In this document: positions 53,520 through 62,200 of the stretch, piece after piece
Layout: each line of letters opens with the position of its first letter
Position numbering within the stretch: position 1 is the stretch's first letter
From: Pseudomonas sp. GD03944
GTDB lineage: Bacteria > Pseudomonadota > Gammaproteobacteria > Pseudomonadales > Pseudomonadaceae
Assembly: GCF_029839275.1 (NCBI RefSeq)
Contig: NZ_JAOCAH010000016.1
Span: 1-64,000 of the forward strand
Reading direction: 5' to 3'
DNA: 64,000 nt
Notes under the pieces: generated by a model
What the model saw: the letters and a program-made list of their open reading frames with translations, nothing else
Databases searched by the model: none
Told to the model about the DNA's origin: nothing
Made by a program: the position numbers and the translations under genes

Positions 53520-53531
53520 TTGGCTTGTACA
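53508..53531. promoter_or_regulatory. LitR/PplR-type operator 2
   Basis: TGTACA-N12-TGTACA with both half-sites perfect; the dyad extends to TGTACAAG-N8-CTTGTACA. It overlaps the -35 of the operon promoter. Confidence 0.78.
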
Positions 53532-53573
53532 GGTTTTGCATCGCGATATCGGATTGGCCCTGAGCCGGGCGGG

Positions 53574-53801
53574 TCACTGCCAGCCCATGCGCCAGCGGCT
53601 GCTGTCCTGCAGGGCGCGCCAGTTCAGGCGCTGGTTGCGTTGACTGAGCACGGCCTGGAGTTCGATCTCCAGCACCGTGCCGTCTTCGTCGCAGAACAGT
53701 TGGGTCACCAGAAAGTGCTTTTCGCGGTTCTGCGGCTGGGCTGCCGTCCATTTGGACAGCAGCAGCTTGCGGGGATTGAGGCGGTGGGGCGTGGTGCTCA
53801 T
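53574..53801 (-). CDS. TIGR02450-type Trp-rich small protein
   Basis: 75 residues from ATG 53801 (MSTTPHRLNPRKLLLSKWTA). The pattern of tryptophans (SKWTA, LNWRAL, SRWRMGW) and length match the small Trp-rich protein family often found with photolyase/cryptochrome genes. Function unknown. ATG overlaps the stop of the FAD oxidoreductase gene, so the two are cotranslated. Confidence 0.82.
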   Translation of the reverse strand: MSTTPHRLNPRKLLLSKWTAAQPQNREKHFLVTQLFCDEDGTVLEIELQAVLSQRNQRLNWRALQDSSRWRMGWQ

Positions 53802-54790
53802 TGCAGGTGCTGGAGCAGTTTGCGCGCGACCTCCTGGCCGCTCAGCCAGGCGCCTTCGACCCGGCCGGAGAGGCACCAGTCGCCGCAGGCGTAGAGGCCC
53901 AGGTCGGCGTCAGCCAGGGCGCCCCACTGGTGCGCGGTGGCGGGGCGGGCGTACAGCCAGCGGTGCGCCAGGCTGAAGGCCGGCGCTGGCACGGCGCAGC
54001 CGATCAGCTCGGCGAAGGCGCCGTGCAGGTGTTCGATCACCGCCTCCTTCGGCAGGTCCAGGTGCTGTTTGCTCCAGGTGCTGCTGGCGTGCAGCACCCA
54101 GGTGTCCAGGGTGGTTTCGCGCCCGGGCTTGCTGCGGTTGCGCGCCACCCAGTCGAGCGGGCTGTCCTGCACGAAGCAGCCCTCGACGGGGCTGTCGAGC
54201 GGCGTGTCGAAGGCCAGCGCCACCGCCCAGGTGGGGTCCATGCTGACGCTGGCGGCGGCACCGGCCAGCTTGGGCGCGGCGGCCAGCAGGGCAGTGGCCT
54301 GGGGCGCCGGCGTGGCGATCACCACATGGCTGAACGGGCCGTGGCTCTGGCCTTCCGCATCCTGCAGGCCCCAGTGCTGCTCGCCTCGGAAGACCTCGGT
54401 GATGCGGCAGGAGAAATGCACCGGGAGCGCGCCGAGCAGGGCGCGGGTGATAGCGCTCATGCGCGGGCTGCCGACCCAGCGCACCTGCTCGTCCGGCGAC
54501 GCGCTCAGGCGGCCGTCCTGATAATTGAACAGGGTCGGGGTCCATTCGGCGACCCAGCCGCGGGCCTGCCATTGCTGGACGGTCTCGACAAAACGTCGGT
54601 CGCGGGCGGTGAAGTACTGGGCACCCAGGTCGAGGGCGCCGCCGTCGCTGCGCTTGCTGGCCATCCGTCCGCCACTGCCCCGGCTCTTGTCGAACAGCTG
54701 CACCTCATGCCCGGCGGCGTGCAGGGCCTGGGCGGCAGACAGTCCGGCGATACCGGTACCGATGATGGCGATAGGGGCTGTTGCTGTCAT
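53798..54790 (-). CDS. FAD/NAD(P)-dependent oxidoreductase (renalase-like)
   Basis: 330 residues. FAD motif IAIIGTGIAGLSAAQALHAAG followed by LFDKSRGSGGRMASK (here cited in two parts) and LDLGAQYFTARD, the pattern of bacterial renalase-like flavoproteins. The substrate is not known; family members oxidise reduced nicotinamide isomers. The gene lies 80 bases downstream of operator 3 and leads a two-gene unit. Confidence 0.87.
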   Translation of the reverse strand: MTATAPIAIIGTGIAGLSAAQALHAAGHEVQLFDKSRGSGGRMASKRSDGGALDLGAQYFTARDRRFVETVQQWQARGWVAEWTPTLFNYQDGRLSASPDEQVRWVGSPRMSAITRALLGALPVHFSCRITEVFRGEQHWGLQDAEGQSHGPFSHVVIATPAPQATALLAAAPKLAGAAASVSMDPTWAVALAFDTPLDSPVEGCFVQDSPLDWVARNRSKPGRETTLDTWVLHASSTWSKQHLDLPKEAVIEHLHGAFAELIGCAVPAPAFSLAHRWLYARPATAHQWGALADADLGLYACGDWCLSGRVEGAWLSGQEVARKLLQHLQ

Positions 54791-54870
54791 GATCTACCTC
54801 GTGTGTCAGAGCGCCAGGGCGGGGCGCTGTGAAACCGGAACGGGCCCTACGCTACGCGGTCGGCAAAAGC

Positions 54871-54894
54871 TATACAATGCCGGCCTGCTGTACA
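54871..54894. promoter_or_regulatory. LitR/PplR-type operator 3
   Basis: TATACA-N12-TGTACA, an exact match to T(G/A)TACA-N12-TGTACA, in the 230-base divergent region between the FAD oxidoreductase and the TIGR01777 gene. Confidence 0.75.
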
Positions 54895-55020
54895 GCTTTG
54901 CGCTGCGTCGAATCGTCCCTCGCTATAGTTGGGACAACCCCGAGTTGGATTTTAGGCACGTCGTTCCGCCCTAAATCAGACTAGGGCGATAAGCGTGTTA
55001 CGTCATGCGAGGACGATGTC

Positions 55021-55923
55021 ATGCACATATTGCTGACCGGCGGTACGGGTCTGATCGGGCGTGCGCTGTGCCGGTACTGGGCAGCCCAGGGCCACCAGTT
55101 GACGGTGTGGAGCCGCTCCCCAGGGCAGGTCGCGGCGCTGTGCGGCGAGTCGGTGCGAGGCATCGGCCGGCTGGAAGAGCTGGGCGAGGAACCGCTGGAT
55201 GCAGTGATCAACCTGGCCGGTGCGCCCATCGCCGACCGCCCGTGGACGAGCAAGCGCAAACGCCTGCTGTGGGCCAGCCGCATCGGCCTGACCGAGCACC
55301 TGGTGGCCTGGCTGGAAAGCCGCACGCACAAGCCGGCGCTGTTGATCTCCGGCTCGGCGGTGGGGTTTTACGGCGATGGCGGGGAGCGCGAACTGCACGA
55401 GGACTCACCCCCGGTCAGCGAGGATTTCGCGGCGCAGCTGTGCGGCGCCTGGGAAGAGACCGCGATGCGGGCCGAGGCCTTGGGCATCCGCGTGATCCGG
55501 GTGCGCACCGGCCTGGTACTGGCGGCGGACGGTGGGTTTCTCAAGCGTCTGCTGCTGCCCTTCAAGCTGGGGCTGGGCGGGCCGGTCGGCAAGGGGCGGC
55601 AGTGGATGCCCTGGGTTCATCTGGCCGATCAAATCGGTCTGATCGATTTTCTCTTGCGGCACCCCGGGGCCGAGGGTCCCTATAATGCCTGCGCGCCGCA
55701 GCCGGTACGCAATGCCGAATTCGCCAAGGCGCTGGGCCGCACGTTGCATCGCCCGGCCGTGATGCTGCTGCCGGCCCCTGTGCTGCGTATCGGGCTGGGG
55801 GAGTTGTCGGGGCTTTTGCTGGGTGGACAGCGGGCCCTGCCAAGCCGGGCAATCGAGGCCGGCTATGTGTTTCGTTTCACCGATCTGAACGTGGCCCTTG
55901 CGGACTTGCTGGGCCGCCACTGA
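55021..55923 (+). CDS. TIGR01777-family epimerase/SDR39U1-like protein
   Basis: 300 residues. N-terminal NAD(P)-binding motif ILLTGGTGLIGRALC, family segment NLAGAPIADRPWT, and the C-terminal DUF1731 region typical of the family. Chloroplast and mammalian relatives are of unknown biochemical function. A -10-like TATAGT at 54924-54929 could serve it. It lies 16 bases ahead of hemH and is probably cotranscribed. Confidence 0.9.
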   Translation: MHILLTGGTGLIGRALCRYWAAQGHQLTVWSRSPGQVAALCGESVRGIGRLEELGEEPLDAVINLAGAPIADRPWTSKRKRLLWASRIGLTEHLVAWLESRTHKPALLISGSAVGFYGDGGERELHEDSPPVSEDFAAQLCGAWEETAMRAEALGIRVIRVRTGLVLAADGGFLKRLLLPFKLGLGGPVGKGRQWMPWVHLADQIGLIDFLLRHPGAEGPYNACAPQPVRNAEFAKALGRTLHRPAVMLLPAPVLRIGLGELSGLLLGGQRALPSRAIEAGYVFRFTDLNVALADLLGRH

Positions 55924-55939
55924 CTGAAAAGGATTACCC

Positions 55940-56968
55940 ATGAGCGATCACGCCCTGTTACTGGTCAACCTGGGGTCTCCCGCGTCGACCGATGTGGCTG
56001 ATGTCCGGCGTTACCTCGACCAGTTCCTGATGGACCCCTATGTAGTTGACCTGCCATGGCCGCTGCGGCGCCTGCTGGTGTCGCTGATTCTGATCAAGCG
56101 CCCGGCGCAGTCGGCCCATGCCTACGCCTCGATCTGGTGGGAAGACGGCTCGCCGCTGATCGTGCTGAGCAAGCGCCTGCAGGAGGCGATGAAGAGCCAG
56201 TGGACCCACGGTCCGGTGGAACTGGCCATGCGCTACGGCGAGCCGTCGATCCAGACCGTACTGACCCGCCTGGCGGCCCAGGGCATCAAGCAGGTCACCC
56301 TGGCGCCGCTGTACCCGCAGTTCGCCGACAGCACCACCACCACGGTGATCGAGGAGGCCAAGCGTGTGGTGCGCGAGCAGGGCCTGAGCATGAACTTCTC
56401 GGTGCTGCCGCCGTTCTACGACCAGCCGGAATACCTCGACGCCCTGGTCGACAGCGCCAAGCCGTACCTGGAACAGGACTTCGACCACCTGCTGCTGAGC
56501 TTCCACGGGTTGCCCGAGCGCCACATTCGCAAGCGGGTCGCCGGCATCGATCCCAAGCATGACCTGCGCGCGGCCGACAGCCGTGGCGTGAGCGACGCGG
56601 TCATGGCGGTCTGTTACCGCAGCCAGTGCCAGCGCAGCGCCGAGCTGTTCGCCGCGCGCATGGGCCTGCGGCCGGAGCAGTGGTCGGTGTCGTTCCAGTC
56701 GCGCCTGGGCCGCGACAAGTGGATCGAGCCCTACACCGAAACCCGCCTCGACGAACTGGCCGCCCAGGGGGTGAAGAAGCTTCTGGTGATGTGCCCGGCG
56801 TTCGTCGCCGACTGCATCGAGACCCTCGAGGAAATCGGCGACCGTGGCCGCGAGCAGTTCGTCGAGGCCGGGGGCGAAAGCCTGCAGCTGGTGCCTTGCC
56901 TGAATGATCACCCCAGTTGGCTGGCCGCTCTGAAAACCCTCAGCGAGCGTGCGCCCAAGGGGCTGTGA
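55940..56968 (+). CDS. hemH: ferrochelatase
   Basis: 342 residues; inserts Fe2+ into protoporphyrin IX to make protohaem. Recognisable segments: LLVNLGSPASTDVADVRRYL, LAPLYPQFADSTT and LSFHGLPERH with the metal-site histidine. Upstream sits a candidate light operator, which is suggestive because protoporphyrin is a photosensitiser (inference). Confidence 0.95.
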   Translation: MSDHALLLVNLGSPASTDVADVRRYLDQFLMDPYVVDLPWPLRRLLVSLILIKRPAQSAHAYASIWWEDGSPLIVLSKRLQEAMKSQWTHGPVELAMRYGEPSIQTVLTRLAAQGIKQVTLAPLYPQFADSTTTTVIEEAKRVVREQGLSMNFSVLPPFYDQPEYLDALVDSAKPYLEQDFDHLLLSFHGLPERHIRKRVAGIDPKHDLRAADSRGVSDAVMAVCYRSQCQRSAELFAARMGLRPEQWSVSFQSRLGRDKWIEPYTETRLDELAAQGVKKLLVMCPAFVADCIETLEEIGDRGREQFVEAGGESLQLVPCLNDHPSWLAALKTLSERAPKGL

Positions 56969-56978
56969 CGGGCATTGC

Positions 56979-57011
56979 CAGGGGGCGCCCTATCGGACTG
57001 GGCGGCCCCTG
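56979..57011 (+). terminator. probable terminator after hemH
   Basis: CAGGGGGCGCCC/GGGCGGCCCCTG hairpin (11 of 12 pairs) 10 bases after the stop, with only a weak T tail. Confidence 0.4.
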
Positions 57012-57150
57012 TCATTCGCCTGAAAGGATGCACTGCATTCGTCTGACTGATAACACCTTGGGGCGATACTCACCGCCCTGTATATCGGCCTAAGCTGGCA
57101 GCTCTTTCCAACCGTCGCGCACCGCGTCTGCGGTGTCGAGGAGACTGCCC

Positions 57151-58482
57151 GTGCATAACAACAATAACGGCTATCCCTCCAGTACCCGAGCCTGGGTCAC
57201 TGTTGCCATTCTGATGGTGGCCTACGTGCTGTCATTCATCGACCGGCAGATTCTCAACCTGCTGGTGGGCCCCATCCGCCGTGACCTGATGATCAGCGAC
57301 ACGCAGATGAGCCTGCTGATGGGCCTGTCCTTCGCCTTGTTCTATACCGTCTGCGGCATCCCTCTCGGCCGTCTGGCCGATACCCGCAGCCGGCGCGGCC
57401 TGATCGCCATCGGCATCCTGTTCTGGAGTGCGGCCACCGCGGCCTGCGGCATGGCCAAGCTGTACTGGCAGTTCCTGCTGTGCCGCATCGGGGTTGGCGT
57501 GGGCGAGGCGGCACTGTCGCCGGCGGCCTATTCGCTGATTGCCGACAGCTTTCCCGCCGAGCGCCGGGCCACGGCGATTAGTGTCTATTCCATGGGCGTG
57601 TACCTGGGGTCCGGCCTGGCGTTCCTGCTGGGCGGGCTGGTCATCCAGTTCGCGTCGGCCCAGGGCGACGTGGTGCTTCCGGTGTTCGGTGAAGTGCGGC
57701 CGTGGCAGCTGATCTTCCTGATCCTTGGGGCGGCCGGGATTCTCTTCACCCTGCTCATGCTGGCGGTCAAGGAGCCGGCGCGCCGTGGGGTCGGTGCCGG
57801 CGTCGCGGTGCCCCTGGCGGACGTCGGTCGCTATATCCGCGCCAACCGCCGCACCGTGCTCTGCCACAACTTCGGCTTCGCCGGCCTGGCCTTCGCCGGC
57901 TACGGCAGCGCGGCCTGGGTGCCGACCTTCTTCATCCGCACCTACGGCTGGGATGCCGGCCAGGTGGGCATCGTGTACGGCAGCATCGTGGCGGTGTTCG
58001 GTTGCCTGGGCATCGTCTTCGGTGGCCGCTGGGCCGACTGGATGACCAAGCGCGGCAGCAGCGACGCCAACATGCGCGTGGGCCTGTATGCCGCCGTCGG
58101 CGCGCTGCCCTGCGTGATCGCCTTCCCGCTGATGGACAGTGCCTTCGCCGCCTTCGTGCTGATGGGCCCGACAGTGTTCTTCCTGAGCATGCCGTTCGGC
58201 GTGGCGCCGGCGGCGATCCAGGACATCATGCCCAACTCGATGCGCGGGCAGGCCTCGGCCATCTACCTGTTCGTCATCACCCTGATCGGCCTGGGCATCG
58301 GACCGACCGCGGTGGCGCTGGTCACCGACTACGTGTTCGCCGACGACAATGCGCTGCGCTATTCCGTCCTGATCGTCACCGCACTGGCAGTAGTCAGCTC
58401 GGTGATCCTGCTCAGCCAGGGGCTCAAGCCGTACCGCGAGAGCGTGGTGCGCTTGCAGAACTGGAGCGCCAACCCGGCGTGA
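57151..58482 (+). CDS. MFS transporter
   Basis: 443 residues, twelve predicted helices, with the MFS motif GIPLGRLADTRSRRGL between helices 2 and 3. Similar transporters are annotated as spinster-like or sugar-phosphate type; substrate unknown. GTG 57151 is chosen because AGGAG (57139-57143) is 7 bases before it; GTG 57133 has no ribosome site. Confidence 0.88.
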   Translation: MHNNNNGYPSSTRAWVTVAILMVAYVLSFIDRQILNLLVGPIRRDLMISDTQMSLLMGLSFALFYTVCGIPLGRLADTRSRRGLIAIGILFWSAATAACGMAKLYWQFLLCRIGVGVGEAALSPAAYSLIADSFPAERRATAISVYSMGVYLGSGLAFLLGGLVIQFASAQGDVVLPVFGEVRPWQLIFLILGAAGILFTLLMLAVKEPARRGVGAGVAVPLADVGRYIRANRRTVLCHNFGFAGLAFAGYGSAAWVPTFFIRTYGWDAGQVGIVYGSIVAVFGCLGIVFGGRWADWMTKRGSSDANMRVGLYAAVGALPCVIAFPLMDSAFAAFVLMGPTVFFLSMPFGVAPAAIQDIMPNSMRGQASAIYLFVITLIGLGIGPTAVALVTDYVFADDNALRYSVLIVTALAVVSSVILLSQGLKPYRESVVRLQNWSANPA

Positions 58483-58514
58483 TGCCAGGGTAGTTTTCAA
58501 GAGCTGTTCGAGAG

Positions 58515-58545
58515 CGCCCGATGCCGTTGCATCGGGCGTTTTCGT
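58515..58545 (+). terminator. terminator of the MFS gene
   Basis: CGCCCGATGC/GCATCGGGCG hairpin with a 4-base loop followed by TTTTCGTTT. Confidence 0.8.
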
Positions 58546-58659
58546 TTGTGCGGGAGGCGGTGGAGGGGTTCAAGGAGCAGCTATCCCGGGTGTCGCTGCG
58601 CTCGACCCAGGCTACTTCGCTGGGGATTGTGCGATGAGTGAGCACAAAGACTAGGCGTC

Positions 58660-58750
58660 TGTAGGAGCCGCGACCCGCGGCGAATGGTGGTCACGACATG
58701 AATTCCATGGAGTGGCTACAATCGTTTCGCGCCGAGGGCGACGCTCCTAC
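58660..58750. repeat. REP-like inverted pair
   Basis: GTAGGAGCCGCGACCCGCGG at the left and CGCGCCGAGGGCGACGCTCC-TAC at the right form imperfect inverted arms around an unrelated centre, resembling the GTAGGAGC family of Pseudomonas repeats. Confidence 0.45.
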
Positions 58751-58803
58751 ACCCCAGCCTCTGAACAGGCTCTGGTAGACGATATACAGGTTTGCACGCC
58801 AGA

Positions 58804-58840
58804 AAAATGCCGCTTTCCTGGCGAAAGGAAAGCGGCATTT
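58804..58840 (-). terminator. terminator of upp-uraA
   Basis: AAATGCCGCTTTCC/GGAAAGCGGCATTT hairpin followed, on the minus strand, by a T-run, 40 bases past the uraA stop. Confidence 0.8.
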
Positions 58841-58881
58841 CTCGTGTGAACAGCATTACCGCATTGGCGGGGCTTTTTTCG

Positions 58882-60156
58882 TTACGTCTCAGGCTGTTCG
58901 CCTTCCTTGAGCGCTTTGTTGCGCCAGCCCTGGCCGCCGGGCAGTACCAGGTTGAGCACCAGCGCGCAGATGGCGCTGAGGGAGATACCCGACAGGGCGA
59001 ACTCCGGCGTGCCGATGGTCATGCCGCCGATACCGAACACCAGGGTCACCGAGACGATGATCAGGTTGCGCGCTTCCGACAGGTCGACCTGGTTGCGGAT
59101 CAAGGTGTTCAGGCCCACCACGGCGATCGAGCCGAACAGCAGGCACAGGATGCCGCCCATCACCGGCACCGGGATGCTCTGCAGGGCGGTGCCGAACTTG
59201 CCGATGAAGGCCAGGGCGACGGCGAAGATCGCCGCCCAGGTCATGATCTTCGGGTTGTAGTTCTTGGTCAGCATCACCGCGCCGGTCACTTCGGCGTAGG
59301 TGGTGTTGGGTGGCCCGCCGAACAGACCGGCTGCAGACGTCGCCAGTCCGTCGCCGAGCAGGGTGCGGTGCAACCCAGGCTTCTTGATGAAGTTCTTGCC
59401 CGTGACGCTGCCGATCGCCACCACGCCGCCGATGTGCTCGATGGCCGGTGCCAGGGCAACCGGAACGATGTAGAGGATCGCGCCCCAGTGCAGCTCGGGG
59501 GCGACGAAGGCCGGTACGGCCAGCCAGGGCGCGGCAGCGATGTTGCTGGTGTCGATCACGCCGAACAGCGCCGAGACGATGCAGCCGACGATGATGCCGG
59601 CCAGGATCGGCACCAGGCGGAAAATCCCGCGCCCCAGCGCCGCCACCGCCACGGTGGTGACCAGGGCCGACATGGAAATCACCATGGCGGTGGCATAGGG
59701 CACCAGCGCCACGCTGCCGTCGCCGGCCTTGCCCATGGCCATGTTCACGGCCACCGGCGACAGGGCCAGGCCGATGGAGATGATCACCGGGGCGATCACC
59801 ACCGGGGGCAGCAGGCGGTCGATGAAACTCGCCCCCCTGACCTGCACCACCAGGCTGAGCACGATGTAGACCAGGCCCGAAGCGATGATGCCGCCGAGGA
59901 CCGCCGGCAAGCCGAATTCGCCCTTGGCGGCGAGGATCGGAGCGATAAAGGCGAAGCTGGAGGCCAGGAATACCGGCACCTGGCGTTTGGTGACCGCCTG
60001 GAACAGCAGGGTGCCGATACCGGCGGTGAACAGTGCGACGTTGGGGTCCATGCCGGTGATCAGCGGCATCAGCACCAGGGCGCCGAAGGCCACGAACAGC
60101 ATCTGGGCGCCAGACAGGATCTGGCGCGGCAGCGGATCGTTGAATTCATCCTGCAT
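58882..60156 (-). CDS. uraA: uracil permease (NCS2/nucleobase:cation symporter)
   Basis: 424 residues with fourteen predicted membrane segments, family NCS2; the stretch GGPPNTTYAEVTGAV in the middle is characteristic of uracil transporters. It imports uracil with protons. It starts 3 bases after the upp stop, so permease and salvage enzyme are made together. Confidence 0.93.
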   Translation of the reverse strand: MQDEFNDPLPRQILSGAQMLFVAFGALVLMPLITGMDPNVALFTAGIGTLLFQAVTKRQVPVFLASSFAFIAPILAAKGEFGLPAVLGGIIASGLVYIVLSLVVQVRGASFIDRLLPPVVIAPVIISIGLALSPVAVNMAMGKAGDGSVALVPYATAMVISMSALVTTVAVAALGRGIFRLVPILAGIIVGCIVSALFGVIDTSNIAAAPWLAVPAFVAPELHWGAILYIVPVALAPAIEHIGGVVAIGSVTGKNFIKKPGLHRTLLGDGLATSAAGLFGGPPNTTYAEVTGAVMLTKNYNPKIMTWAAIFAVALAFIGKFGTALQSIPVPVMGGILCLLFGSIAVVGLNTLIRNQVDLSEARNLIIVSVTLVFGIGGMTIGTPEFALSGISLSAICALVLNLVLPGGQGWRNKALKEGEQPET

Positions 60157-60159
60157 GGA

Positions 60160-60798
60160 TCAGGCGTCCTTCTGCTTGGTGCCGAAGATCTTGTCGCCGG
60201 CATCGCCGAGGCCGGGAATGATGTAGCCATGCTCATTCAGGCACTGGTCGATGGAGGCGGTGTAGATGGTCACGTCCGGGTGCGCGTCGTTCACCACCTT
60301 GATGCCTTCCGGCGCGGCCACCAGCACCATGGCGCGGATTTCCTTGCAGCCGGCTTTCTTCAGCAGGTCGATGGTGGCGACCATGGAACCGCCGGTGGCC
60401 AGCATCGGGTCGATGATCATGGCCAGGCGCTCGTCGATTTCCGGCACCAGTTTTTCCAGGTAGGTGTGGGCCTGCAGGGTTTCTTCGTTGCGGGCCACGC
60501 CCACGGCGCTGACCTTGGCACCCGGGATCAGGCTGAGCACGCCGTCGAGCATGCCGATGCCGGCGCGCAGGATCGGCACCACGGTGATCTTCTTGCCGGA
60601 GATCTTTTCCACCTGCACGGGGCCGGCCCAGCCAGGGATTTCATAGTTTTCCAGCGGCAGGTCCTTGGTCGCCTCGTAGGTCAGCAGGGCACCGACTTCC
60701 TGGGCCAGCTCGCGGAAGTTCTTGGTGCTGATATCGGCGCGGCGCATCAGGCCTAGCTTGTGGCGGATCAGCGGGTGGCGGATCTCGAGGACGGACAT
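60160..60798 (-). CDS. upp: uracil phosphoribosyltransferase
   Basis: 212 residues; joins uracil to PRPP to make UMP. Family segments are HPLIRHKLGLMRRADIST at the N terminus, MLATGGSMVATIDLL (PRPP loop) and GDAGDKIFGTK at the C terminus. First gene of the upp-uraA operon, divergent from hpt across a 272-base gap. Confidence 0.96.
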   Translation of the reverse strand: MSVLEIRHPLIRHKLGLMRRADISTKNFRELAQEVGALLTYEATKDLPLENYEIPGWAGPVQVEKISGKKITVVPILRAGIGMLDGVLSLIPGAKVSAVGVARNEETLQAHTYLEKLVPEIDERLAMIIDPMLATGGSMVATIDLLKKAGCKEIRAMVLVAAPEGIKVVNDAHPDVTIYTASIDQCLNEHGYIIPGLGDAGDKIFGTKQKDA

Positions 60799-61070
60799 GG
60801 CGGGTTCTCCGGAGGTGCTGGCAAAAATGGCGTTAGATTAATGCATTGGGCGGCCCGGGCGGTATCGGGACTTGCAGTCCGTGGTGCCCGGGGTGGCAGA
60901 ATTCGTCGCATTGACGACAGATGGCGGGTGCTTGCAGGCTGTTCGCCGCGTTTGTCCGGTGGGGCTTGCTCTGCTCGAGGCAGATGCGTACCTTTGCCGG
61001 CTTTTATTTTGACCCATCGATCAGCTTCCCTGTCTATTGCCAGGCTGGCTCGTCACCTAGAGGAAAGACC

Positions 61071-61628
61071 ATGTCCGCTGATCTCGCGCACATCCGCCAA
61101 ATCATGGCCGAAGCCGACTGCCTGTACACCGAAGCCCAGGTGGAAGCCGCCATCGACCAGGTCGCCGTGGCGATCAATGGCGAACTGGCCGAGCGCAACC
61201 CGGTGGTGTTCTGCGTGATGAACGGTGGCCTGATCTTCTCCGGCAAGCTGGTGCCCAAGCTCAACTTCCCGCTGGAGCTTTCCTACCTGCACGCCACCCG
61301 CTACCGCAACGAAACCAGCGGCGGCGAGCTGTTCTGGAAGGCCAAGCCGGAGATTTCCTTCATCGACCGCGACGTGCTGATCATCGACGACATCCTCGAC
61401 GAAGGGCACACCCTGGGCGCGATCATCGATTTCTGCCGCCACGCCGGCGCCCGTGCGGTGCACACCGCCGTGCTGATCGACAAGGAACACGACCGCAAGG
61501 CACGTCCGGACCTGAAGGCGGACTACGTCGGCCTGTCCTGCATCGACCGCTACATCTTCGGCTACGGCATGGACTACAAGGGCTACTGGCGCAACGCCGC
61601 CGGCATCTTCGCGGTCAAGGGCCTGTAA
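61071..61628 (+). CDS. hpt: hypoxanthine(-guanine) phosphoribosyltransferase
   Basis: 185 residues from ATG 61071, after an AGAGGAAAG ribosome site. The PRPP-binding loop is VLIIDDILDEGHTLGAI. Converts hypoxanthine and guanine to IMP and GMP. Upstream open frame is not used. Followed after 2 bases by the cupin gene. Confidence 0.94.
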   Translation: MSADLAHIRQIMAEADCLYTEAQVEAAIDQVAVAINGELAERNPVVFCVMNGGLIFSGKLVPKLNFPLELSYLHATRYRNETSGGELFWKAKPEISFIDRDVLIIDDILDEGHTLGAIIDFCRHAGARAVHTAVLIDKEHDRKARPDLKADYVGLSCIDRYIFGYGMDYKGYWRNAAGIFAVKGL

Positions 61629-61630
61629 CC

Positions 61631-62104
61631 GTGCCGGCGCCGCGCTTTCTCGACCAGGCCCTGTTCGCCGAGCTGGCCGAGAAGGCCGCGGCCAACCCCC
61701 GGCAACGCCAGCACCACAACTTCCACCAGATGGAAGAGCCCTGCCACCGCCTGGCGGTCGGGCTGCAACCCGACACCTACATCGCGCCGCACCGTCACCT
61801 GTCCGCCGACAAGGCCGAAACCCTGCTGGTGCTCAAGGGGCGCCTGGGGCTGCTGATCTTCAGCGAGCAAGGCGAGTTGCTGGAGCGGCGCGTGCTGAAG
61901 GCCGGTGGCGATGCGGTGGGCGTCGACCTGCCGCCTGGCGTGTTCCATGCGTTGGTGGTGCTGGAGGCGGACAGCATCCTGTTCGAGTGCAAGGCCGGCC
62001 CGTATCGGGCGCTGGGCGAGGGCGAAACGGCCGAATGTGCGCCTCGCGAACGTGAACCGGGTGTGGCGGACTACCTGGCCTGGATGCGCGCACAGTTCGC
62101 TTGA
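61631..62104 (+). CDS. WbuC-family cupin metalloprotein
   Basis: 157 residues from GTG 61631, just after the hpt stop. Histidine-rich cupin core HRLAVGLQPDTYIAPHRHLS and the second segment PPGVFHALVVLEADSILFE match the WbuC family, named from O-antigen clusters; enzymatic role unknown. The link to hpt appears to be simple operon membership. Confidence 0.87.
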   Translation: MPAPRFLDQALFAELAEKAAANPRQRQHHNFHQMEEPCHRLAVGLQPDTYIAPHRHLSADKAETLLVLKGRLGLLIFSEQGELLERRVLKAGGDAVGVDLPPGVFHALVVLEADSILFECKAGPYRALGEGETAECAPREREPGVADYLAWMRAQFA

Positions 62105-62136
62105 AACTGCAGGTGTTGTAGCGCTAGTCGAGTAGA

Positions 62137-62200
62137 TGGGAGGGACTTTAGCCGCGAGCTTCTCCGTTCTCGAGACAGGTCGCGGCTGAAGCCCTTCCCA
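62137..62200. repeat. REP palindrome overlapping the end of a coding gene
   Basis: Arms TGGGAGGGACTTTAGCCGCG and its inverse (62177-62200) around a short loop; same core as 3829-3886. The last 16 or so codons of the SulP gene and its stop fall within it. Confidence 0.72.

Larger units (their letters stand above)
58483..58881. other. 399-base intergenic region between convergent genes
   Basis: No gene is supported. It contains a terminator at each end (58515-58545 and 58804-58840) and, between, a REP-like pair of arms: TGTAGGAGCCGCGACCCGCGG near 58660 (given approximately; stem core GTAGGAGC) and GCTCCTAC near 58743. Confidence 0.55.

Noticed and set aside
58792..60756. 654-codon plus-strand frame over uraA and upp
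   Set aside because: Begins in a terminator hairpin and gives His/Asp/Arg-rich nonsense.
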